NCBI GenBank assembly: GCA_031800475.1
Contig: DAPKRQ010000284.1
Span: 1 to 15,591, forward strand
Source: Kuafuiihalomonas phototrophica
GTDB lineage: Bacteria > Myxococcota > Kuafuiibacteriia > Kuafuiibacteriales > Kuafuiibacteriaceae
Length of the DNA: 15,591 nt
Direction: 5' to 3'
The notes beneath the pieces are model-generated. The model did not search any database. It had not been told where the DNA came from and saw only the letters and a program-made list of their open reading frames with translations. A program made the position numbers and the translations under genes. Shown here piece by piece: positions 7,101-13,043 of this stretch; within the stretch, counting starts at the first letter, position 1, and every line of letters begins with the position of its first letter.

Positions 7101-9863
7101 GGCGACGGAACGTCCACGGGCTTCGTCCCCCACGCGAACATCACCCACACCTACGCCCACCCCGGTCGCTATGTGGTGAGCCTGCGGGTCCGGGACGGGG
7201 CCGGGGACGACGAGAACGTATTCGCCACTCAGATCGTCCACCGAAGCCTCACGGCAGAGCCGCCGTCGGCCTCGAACACCTTGGCGATCGACGCCGACGG
7301 CGGAATGGTTCGAGTCTGGAACGCGAACCCGGACAACGACACGGTGACCCTGACCGAGGCAGGGGTGGTGCTGGCGGAGATTGCGGTCGGGGACCAGCCG
7401 GCCAGCGTCGCAAAGGCCCCGCTACAGCCCGAAGTCTGGGTGGTCAACAAGCGGGACGCCACGGTCTCGATCATCGACACGACCCTGCTGCAGGTGGTGC
7501 GCACCCTGGAGCTCTCGCGAGGATCCCTGCCCCACGGCATCGCTTTCGCGCCTGCGAGCCATCGGGCCTATGTGGCCCTGGAAGGCACCGAAGAGGTGGT
7601 TCGATTCAACACGGTGCAAAAGACCATCGACGCCAGACGCACCGTAGGCGGTCGGGTCCGGCACGTTTCGGTGGATTCTTCTGGAACCCGCGTTTTCGCG
7701 TCTCGTTTCGTGTCACCACCGCTTCCCGACGAGCACACCCTGCGGCCGGTGGTCGACGACGGGACCCGCAAGTATGGCGGCGAAGTCGTGGCTTTGGACG
7801 GGCAGTTGTCACCGGTGAGCACCGTAGTCCTTCAGTATTCGAATCGGGCGGCGTCCGAGCATTCGGGCCCAGGCATCCCGAACTACCTGGGGCCGGCAGT
7901 GATCTCGCCGGATGGCCACCAAGCCTGGGTGCCGTCCAAGCAGGACAACATTCTGGCGGGCTACGCCCGTGGTGGCATCGGGATGACCTTCGACCAGACG
8001 GTGCGGGCCGTGAGTTCCATGTTCGAGCTCGGCAGTCTAAGGGAGGATCTGGGCTTCCGGGTGGACCACGACAACGCGAGTGTGGCGAACCACGCGGCCT
8101 TCGGCCCCTTCGGCGCCTATCTGTTCACCAGCCTGGAAGGGAACCGGCAGGTGGCGGTGAGCGACACCTTCGGTGGAACGGAGCTGTTCCGATTCGATGT
8201 GGGTAGAGCGCCGCGGGGTCTCGCCACGTCGCCCGACGGCCGAACTCTGTACGTACACAACTTCATGGACCGGAGCGTGTCGGCCTACGACCTGTCGGGC
8301 GTGGTCGATGGGCACGGCAACGAAGTACTCCCGCTGTGGGAAGTTCAGACCGTTTCGGGCGAGGCACTGGCTCCCCGAGTCCTTCTCGGAAAACAACTGT
8401 TCCATGATGCCCGGGACGACCGGCTCGCCTTGGACGACTACATGGCGTGCGCCTCCTGCCACGAAGACGGGGGACAGGACGGCCGGGTCTGGGACTTCAC
8501 CGGCAACGGGGAGGGCCTTCGGAACACCATCGCCTTGGGTGGCCGGGGCGACATGGCCCACGGGCTGCTCCACTGGTCGGGCAACTTCGACGAAGTCCAG
8601 GACTTCGAAAACCAGATTCGGACCTTCGCTGGAGGACGCGGCCTCATGACCGACGCGGACTTCTTGGCTACGGAGGACCTGCTGGGCCCACCGAAGGCGG
8701 GCTTGTCGTCGGACCTGGATGCCCTCGCAGTCTACGTAGCATCGCTCACCCGGTTTCCGGAAAGCCCGTACCGAAACGGCAGTCTGAGCGCAGATGCCGA
8801 TGTGGGCCGCCAGCTGTTCGAGCGCGAAGGATGCCGGGACTGCCATTTTGGAGAGTTCTTGACCGATTCGGACCAGGGCTTCCGTCACGACGTGGGGACC
8901 CTGAAGCCGGAAAGCGGCCTGCGCATGGGCGGTCTTTTGGACGGAATCGACACACCGACCCTGCGGGATGCATGGATGACCGCTCCGTACTTGCACGACG
9001 GTTCGGCCTCGAGCCTGGGCGACGCGGTGCTGGCCCACACCACCAGCTCGTTGACCCCGGTCGAGTCGAATCAGGTGGCGGCATATCTGCAGGAGCTCGA
9101 ATTGGCCCATCCGAAGAGCGGCATCACCGACGAGCGAGTCCGGTTTGTTCCCTTGAACATCTTCTCGGATCCGATCGTGGTGTTGGGTCCACCGAGCACC
9201 TTTGGCGGGCATCCCTCGACGATGCGGGTCCAAAACGTGACCGCCACGGGTTTCGAGCAGTTCTTGGACGAGTGGGACTACATGGACGGACCCCACAAGA
9301 ACGAAAACATCGGCATGCTGGTCATCGACCGCAGCCAGGAGCAGATCGGTGGACTTCAGGCCGAGGGCTCGTCGCTCTTGGTCAACCACCAATGGGCCCG
9401 GGTGAGCTTTGCTCGCCCCTTCGCGGTGGCTCCGGTGGTGGTGGCGCAGATTGCAACCTTCGTGGATCGAGAGGCAGCGACGACCCGGATCCGAAACGTG
9501 ACCCGCACCGGTTTCGACGTTCGCCTGCAAGAGGAAGAAGGCAATGACGGGGTCCACGCGTTCGAGAACGTCCACTGGATCGCCGTGGAGCCCGGCATGG
9601 GGTCTTTCTTGGGTCGACCCATGGAGGTCAAGCGGGTGAGCGGCGTCCGACACCACTGGTTCCGGCTTCGCTTCGACCGAACCTACGACGCACCCGTCTT
9701 CTTGGCGGACATGCAGACCTTCAACGGCGGCGACAGCGCTGCGCTGAGACATCGAAACCTTTTGGGGTACGAGGTGCAGATCAAGGTGGAGGAGGAGCAG
9801 TCCCGGGACAACGAGCGGTGGCACGTCCAGGAGGACGTGGGATACATCGTCATCGGAAAATGA
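4143..9863 (+). CDS. Exported copper radical oxidase fused to lectin, PKD, propeller and di-haem cytochrome domains
   Basis: 1906 residues, TTG start. A signal peptide ends at AWA (21-23). Then: ricin-B trefoil (about 26-163); kelch-type galactose/glyoxal oxidase core (about 172-530) with GO-like early-set/DUF1929 domain (about 545-650); two F-type lectin/discoidin-like domains (655-799, 800-945); PKD (about 950-1030, WDFGDGT near 984); YVTN-like propeller (about 1035-1400); di-haem cytochrome domain (about 1405-1655); three H-type-lectin-like repeats (1662-1906). The copper-site residues align with galactose oxidase: C242 (MFCAS) and Y290 (RWYPTT) for the Cys-Tyr cofactor, Y502-H503 (RGYHST) and H591 (STHGVN). 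c-Haem motifs are CASCH 1436-1440 and CRDCH 1564-1568. Such oxidases turn alcohols or aldehydes plus O2 into aldehydes or acids plus H2O2. Substrate is unknown; the haems imply assembly outside the cytoplasm. Domains are firm; the role is inferred. Confidence 0.9.
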   Translation: MNARLGSILGAGLVFGVHSIAWANFTSDLTAVHSGMCVEVAGASATDGASVVQGNCVGRAHQSVFFQLVVPTTDIYTMEFVHSGSCLTVDGGGVTAGTPLIQDICSGTTAQQFKLLPSNIAGDYSLEAVDSGLLVQVRNASTGAGTELELGHLGGGNSQVFTLKSAAIQPAANAATVGQWGPVIAWPHIAVSMANLPDGRVLTWSGSERETWPRPERTYTATWDPTTGQFVDILTIGHNMFCASQVMMADGRVFVNGGRNQQNTPFVSVFDYRDNSWDSFENMASGGRWYPTTVALTDGDAYTAMGTASMPRVPERWDPKNGWTLQPNADWGQMVLNPYPGNQYRERNWWPLLNVAPSGLLFHAGPTPQMHWVNTEGLGDYEKTGPLVNGFYHKHSAHVMYDEGKILVAGGWTHGTNINSTSQALVIDINGPAPTVSNTDPMNFPRKFHVPVILPTGEVMVVGGNTSGRKFSDAGAVLDVEFWNPQTGTWTLGAPMTIPRGYHSTATLLLDGRVLSAGGGYCSGNAHCNGSSHRDGQVFSPPYLFDSSGNLAQRPRILSAPGTIRPGETLRVETTDPIDKFTFIRMSSSTHGVNSDLRYLEFPATRVSTNQYDLEAHVNPNVLTPGYWMLFAVDARGVPSKGAAVQVETTESVHENHALAGVASQSSVAPGTPSPAADNAIDGDMSGDLSLGSMARTDAEQDPWVQVDLRHSVEIHSIRLWNRTDCCQNELEDFHVFISQVPFTSTNPSVLANDPNVHAIRVSSAVNRLLELSVETTGRYVRVQKNGFGNLAVDELQVFGQDNLALAGSATQSSQYGTVAQFGPANAINGNRTGDAGSNSITHTQSEAEAWWELDLGSEAMIDEVVLWNRTDCCSQRLSNFYVLVSPDPFTSTVLSDARAQSGVTEAFVSSLSTDSIAVPVGTAGRYIRVQLTGTDPLSLAEVEVHGTRQQLEVAPLSTTAQLVNTSVSFSASAAGTPPLEYAWDFGDGTSTGFVPHANITHTYAHPGRYVVSLRVRDGAGDDENVFATQIVHRSLTAEPPSASNTLAIDADGGMVRVWNANPDNDTVTLTEAGVVLAEIAVGDQPASVAKAPLQPEVWVVNKRDATVSIIDTTLLQVVRTLELSRGSLPHGIAFAPASHRAYVALEGTEEVVRFNTVQKTIDARRTVGGRVRHVSVDSSGTRVFASRFVSPPLPDEHTLRPVVDDGTRKYGGEVVALDGQLSPVSTVVLQYSNRAASEHSGPGIPNYLGPAVISPDGHQAWVPSKQDNILAGYARGGIGMTFDQTVRAVSSMFELGSLREDLGFRVDHDNASVANHAAFGPFGAYLFTSLEGNRQVAVSDTFGGTELFRFDVGRAPRGLATSPDGRTLYVHNFMDRSVSAYDLSGVVDGHGNEVLPLWEVQTVSGEALAPRVLLGKQLFHDARDDRLALDDYMACASCHEDGGQDGRVWDFTGNGEGLRNTIALGGRGDMAHGLLHWSGNFDEVQDFENQIRTFAGGRGLMTDADFLATEDLLGPPKAGLSSDLDALAVYVASLTRFPESPYRNGSLSADADVGRQLFEREGCRDCHFGEFLTDSDQGFRHDVGTLKPESGLRMGGLLDGIDTPTLRDAWMTAPYLHDGSASSLGDAVLAHTTSSLTPVESNQVAAYLQELELAHPKSGITDERVRFVPLNIFSDPIVVLGPPSTFGGHPSTMRVQNVTATGFEQFLDEWDYMDGPHKNENIGMLVIDRSQEQIGGLQAEGSSLLVNHQWARVSFARPFAVAPVVVAQIATFVDREAATTRIRNVTRTGFDVRLQEEEGNDGVHAFENVHWIAVEPGMGSFLGRPMEVKRVSGVRHHWFRLRFDRTYDAPVFLADMQTFNGGDSAALRHRNLLGYEVQIKVEEEQSRDNERWHVQEDVGYIVIGK
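6105..6977 (+). repeat. Tandem F-type lectin domains within the oxidase
   Basis: Two successive domains of about 145 residues, each opening with LA-G-A-QSS and containing LWNRTDCC. They still share 16 identical bases, TGTGGAACCGCACCGA, so they come from an internal duplication. The second matches the fucose-binding motif H-x26-R-x-D-x4-R exactly (H843, R870, D872, R877). The first keeps R723 and D725 in register but has R696 for the His and E730 for the last Arg. Confidence 0.8.
9126..9860 (+). repeat. Three C-terminal H-type-lectin-like repeats
   Basis: Three copies of about 75 residues end the oxidase (about 1662-1735, 1744-1822, 1830-1906). The common pattern is a Phe-rich strand, 'P-V-x-A' strand, 'R-x-x-N-V-T-x-T-G-F' and an acidic EEE stretch before a final hydrophobic strand (for example VGYIVIG). 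They resemble H-type lectin beta-sandwiches; a surface or glycan-binding role is inferred. Confidence 0.6.
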
Positions 9864-11677
9864 AGGGAACGGGACGGCTCGGCGCTGCGCTGGGAGTGGT
9901 TTTTTTGGGGTCGGCGTGCCCCGACGGGTCTTCGGACGGCCCGGCGGCGCACGTCCCCGCCGCAACGGGGTCCCAGGGTTCGGTGCCCTCGGCGGCGGCG
10001 GAGGACCGGGGGGCCCCGTCTTCCCCTGCGGGCCATGAAGATCGGGCCTGGCGTCCTTCGAAGCCCATGCGAGCCCGGGACCATGCCGGCCGATTGCGCG
10101 CCGGCCGGGGCCGGGATGCCCACCCAACTTCACAGCCAGCCGTCCCAGGGCCTCCCGAAAGCGCCTACCGTCCAGGACCCATCTGGTCCGCCGAGGGCAT
10201 CGACGGGCAGGTGCGGGCCCGCTTTTCGCCCCTGCGCGGAGCGCCGCAGGTGGGTCCGCTGCGAACCTGGGTGCTGGAGCTCCGGGATCCGGCAGACCAG
10301 CCCATCGACGGGGCCCGAATCGGGGTCAATGGGGGCATGCCGGCCCACGGACACGGTCTGCCGACACAGCCGCGGGTCGAGCCGGCGCCGGGTCCGGGGC
10401 GCTACCGGGTCGAGGGGGTGCAGTTCAACATGGCGGGGAATTGGACCGTTTTGTTCGAGGTTCACACCCCCTCCCGGCGGGATCTGGTGCAATTCGCCAT
10501 GCGGCTGGATCCGGCCCGGGCCCCGACGAGCCACACGGACGCGGGTCCGACCGACCGAGAGCTTCGGCAGCTGGCGTCCCTGAGCTTGTCCAACCTGGGG
10601 CCGCCGCCGTCGGTGCCATCGAACCCCGTGGCCGATGATCCCCGAGCCGCCGCCCTCGGCGAAAGGCTCTTCTTCGAGCGCCGCCTGAGCGGCGACGGCG
10701 CCCGATCCTGTGCCAGCTGCCACCAACCGCACCGGGCCTTCACCGACGGCCGCCCGAAGGCGGTCGGCGCCGGTCCCGGCCAGCGCAACACCCCCACCAT
10801 CCTCGGCGCCGGCTGGGGCCGATGGTTTTATTGGGACGGGCGCCGGGACTCGTTGTGGTCTCAAGCCCTGATCCCCTTCGAAGCCCCCAACGAGATGGGC
10901 GGCAGCCGAGTGGCGGTCCTGCGGCTGATCCTCGAAGACCCGGAGTTGTCGAAAGCCTTTCGAGAGGTGTTCGGAACGCCAAAGGTGGATCTTGCGGGCC
11001 TGCCGGAGCACGCGGGCCCGTATGGACCGGACACCCGAGCCAAAAACGCCTGGCATCGCCTTGCGGTCCACCAGCGCCGAGCCATCGACCGGGCCTACGC
11101 CGACGTGGGACGCGCCATCGCAGCCTACGAGCGGACCCTTCGATTCGAGCCGACGCCCTTCGACCGGCACGTGGACGCGCGGGTGGCCGGACGCACTGAA
11201 GACCATCTGTCGCCGTCGGAGCTGCGAGGCTTGAAGTTGTTCGTTTCGGACGAAACCCGTTGTCTTCGGTGCCACAACGGCCCGCTCTTCACCAACGGTG
11301 GCTTTCATGACATCGGCACCGGTTCCTTCGAAGGCCCTCACCTGGACTTTGGCCGCGCCTTCGGACTTCGAGCGGCCCGGATGGATCCTTTCAATTGCTT
11401 GGGCCCCTACAGTGGCGCGCCTGCCGACACCTGCGACGGCCTGCGGTTCGTGAACCCCCAGGCCGAGACCCACCTGCGGGGAGCGTTCAAGGTTCCGACA
11501 CTTCGCGTGGTGTCGAAGACCGGGCCCTACTTTCACGATGGCCGTTTCGAAACCCTGGAAGACGTGGTGCACTTTTACGACTCGCCTGACCTTCGCTTCG
11601 ACGGAGTGAAACAGGAGCCTTTGAACCTGACCGACGAGCAGGTGCGAGACCTGGTGTCGTTCCTGAAAGTGCTGTAG
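9860..11677 (+). CDS. Lipoprotein with YtkA/FixH-like domain and di-haem peroxidase/MauG-type domain
   Basis: 605 residues. ATG 9860 overlaps the oxidase stop as ATGA, implying translational coupling; the longer upstream frame would bury the signal. The lipobox GSAC places the lipidated Cys at residue 20. A Pro/Ala/Arg-rich linker (about 21-110) leads to a YtkA/FixH-like domain (about 114-215) with MPAHGHG (M160, H163, H165) and M191, which could bind copper (inference). The di-haem domain (about 225-605) has CASCH 284-288 and CLRCH 468-472, W325 in FYWDGR, E345 in NEMG at the place expected for the bacterial CCP catalytic Glu, and PYFHDGR (H559). Where CCPs carry the Met ligand of the electron-transfer haem, this protein has Y573, as in MauG. 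It should use H2O2, either as a peroxidase or a MauG-like modifier of a partner; the oxidase encoded just upstream is the obvious source or partner. Confidence 0.88.
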   Translation: MKGTGRLGAALGVVFLGSACPDGSSDGPAAHVPAATGSQGSVPSAAAEDRGAPSSPAGHEDRAWRPSKPMRARDHAGRLRAGRGRDAHPTSQPAVPGPPESAYRPGPIWSAEGIDGQVRARFSPLRGAPQVGPLRTWVLELRDPADQPIDGARIGVNGGMPAHGHGLPTQPRVEPAPGPGRYRVEGVQFNMAGNWTVLFEVHTPSRRDLVQFAMRLDPARAPTSHTDAGPTDRELRQLASLSLSNLGPPPSVPSNPVADDPRAAALGERLFFERRLSGDGARSCASCHQPHRAFTDGRPKAVGAGPGQRNTPTILGAGWGRWFYWDGRRDSLWSQALIPFEAPNEMGGSRVAVLRLILEDPELSKAFREVFGTPKVDLAGLPEHAGPYGPDTRAKNAWHRLAVHQRRAIDRAYADVGRAIAAYERTLRFEPTPFDRHVDARVAGRTEDHLSPSELRGLKLFVSDETRCLRCHNGPLFTNGGFHDIGTGSFEGPHLDFGRAFGLRAARMDPFNCLGPYSGAPADTCDGLRFVNPQAETHLRGAFKVPTLRVVSKTGPYFHDGRFETLEDVVHFYDSPDLRFDGVKQEPLNLTDEQVRDLVSFLKVL

Positions 11678-11691
11678 CCACAGCGGGGTTA

Positions 11692-11746
11692 CCCGGAACG
11701 GAATTCGGGCTAGGCCCCGGAACGCGCCGCGTTGTAGCGTTCCGGG
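11692..11746 (+). promoter_or_regulatory. Structured leader: strong inverted repeat with duplicated left arm
   Basis: CCCGGAACGC (11716-11725) and GCGTTCCGGG (11737-11746) form a perfect 10-base stem with an 11-base loop. A second copy of the left arm, CCCGGAACG, sits at 11692-11700 and could pair with the same right arm. No T-run follows, so a simple terminator is unlikely. It may be a terminator-like barrier after the di-haem gene, an operator, or a switchable leader of the thiolase gene. Confidence 0.45.
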
Positions 11747-11793
11747 TGGAGAAGAGCCACCGGGCTCATGACCCGCTCTGGCCCGAAACCGGT

Positions 11794-11816
11794 GCGCCCG
11801 AAGGGCGCCGAAGGAG
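11794..11816 (+). promoter_or_regulatory. Small hairpin next to the thiolase ribosome-binding site
   Basis: GCGCCC (11794-11799) and GGGCGC (11803-11808) form a tight GAA-loop hairpin two bases before the Shine-Dalgarno AAGGAG (11811-11816), which is six bases from ATG 11823. The hairpin leaves the site free. Its closeness could affect ribosome loading. Confidence 0.4.
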
Positions 11817-11822
11817 AGCTGA

Positions 11823-13001
11823 ATGTCCGAATTTCCGCTGAACGTCGTCGTCGCCAGCACCGTCCGCACTGCCGTGGGACGGGCCAAAAAAGGCACCCTG
11901 AAGGACACCCGGCCCGACGACCTGGCCGGTCTGGTGGTCCGAGAAGCCGTGGACCGAGCCCAGGTGCCGAAGGAGGCGGTCCAAGACGTGATCCTGGGCT
12001 GCGCCTTTCCCGAAGCCGAGCAGGGCATGAACGTGGCCCGAAACGCGGTCTTCTTGGCCGGGCTTCCGGACGAGACCGGCGGCGAGACCATCAACCGGTT
12101 TTGCTCGAGCGGCCTTCAAGCCATCGCCCACGCCTCCACCATGATTCAGACAGGCCTGGCCGACTGCATGATCGGGGGCGGCGTGGAGTCCATGTCCATG
12201 GTCCCGATGGGCGGCAACAAAGTCAGCCTCAACCCGCAGCTCGTGGACGACCGGCCCGAGGCGTACATCTCCATGGGCCACACGGCAGAGCGGGTGGCGG
12301 CACGGTTCGGCATCACCCGGCAAATGCAGGACGAATTCGCGGTGAACAGCCAGCGAAAGGCCACCGAAGCCCAGGAAAAGGGCCGATTCAAAGACGAGAT
12401 CGTGCCCGTTCGAGCGCGGGTGGCGGGCGAAGCCGGCATCTCGACCGTGACCTTCGATCGAGACGAAGGCATACGGCCGGACACCACCCTGGAGGGCCTG
12501 GCGGGCCTTCGGCCGGTGTTCGCCCAAGGGGGAACCGTGACCGCCGGGAACGCCTCTCCCATGAACGATGGCGCGGCGGCCGCAGTGCTCCTGTCCGAGG
12601 CCAAGGCTCGGGAGCTGGGTGTCGAGCCCATGGCCTACTTCCGGGCCTTTGCGGTCCGCGGCGTGCCGCCCGACATCATGGGCATCGGCCCGGTGCCGGC
12701 GATCCGTGCCCTGCTCGACAGGGTCTCGATGAAGATCGACGACATCGATCTGTTCGAAGTGAACGAGGCTTTTGCTGCCCAGGCCCGCTACTGCCAGCAG
12801 GAGCTCGGCATCCCAGACGACAAGATCAACGTCAATGGCGGCGCCATCGCCCTCGGGCACCCACTGGGCTGCACCGGGGCCAAGCTCAGTGCCACCTTGA
12901 TCCACGAGCTCCGCCGCCGGGGAAAGCGGTTTGGGGTGGTCTCCATGTGCGTGGGTGGGGGTATGGGAGCCGCCGGCCTTTTCGAAATTCCCGGAGCTTG
13001 A
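11823..13001 (+). CDS. fadA: Acetyl-CoA acyltransferase (beta-oxidation thiolase, FadA type)
   Basis: Cytoplasmic thiolase that cleaves 3-ketoacyl-CoA with CoA into acetyl-CoA and a shortened acyl-CoA, the last step of beta-oxidation. The 392 residues are the normal family length. The nucleophilic Cys94 lies in NRFCSSGLQAI, His346 in ALGHPLGCTGA and the acid/base Cys376 in CVGGGMGAAG; NEAFAAQ is also present. AAGGAG lies six bases before the start. The C-terminal GLFE ending is typical. This is the expected partner of the FadN-type enzyme at 1308-3671, although genes for an exported oxidase and a di-haem lipoprotein lie between them. A biosynthetic acetoacetyl-CoA thiolase is the main alternative; the FadN gene nearby favours the degradative role. 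Confidence 0.93.
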   Translation: MSEFPLNVVVASTVRTAVGRAKKGTLKDTRPDDLAGLVVREAVDRAQVPKEAVQDVILGCAFPEAEQGMNVARNAVFLAGLPDETGGETINRFCSSGLQAIAHASTMIQTGLADCMIGGGVESMSMVPMGGNKVSLNPQLVDDRPEAYISMGHTAERVAARFGITRQMQDEFAVNSQRKATEAQEKGRFKDEIVPVRARVAGEAGISTVTFDRDEGIRPDTTLEGLAGLRPVFAQGGTVTAGNASPMNDGAAAAVLLSEAKARELGVEPMAYFRAFAVRGVPPDIMGIGPVPAIRALLDRVSMKIDDIDLFEVNEAFAAQARYCQQELGIPDDKINVNGGAIALGHPLGCTGAKLSATLIHELRRRGKRFGVVSMCVGGGMGAAGLFEIPGA

Positions 13002-13043
13002 CCGAGCGCCCGACGCCAGCCCGAGACGACCCCGCAGAAGTCG

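Noticed and set aside
8037..10133. 698-codon open frame on the minus strand
   Set aside because: It is antisense to the propeller, di-haem and tail domains of the oxidase, with a Pro/Arg/Gly-rich translation and no recognisable motif.
10130..12094. 654-codon open frame on the minus strand
   Set aside because: It is antisense to the di-haem lipoprotein and the thiolase start, both of which carry clear motifs; composition shadow.
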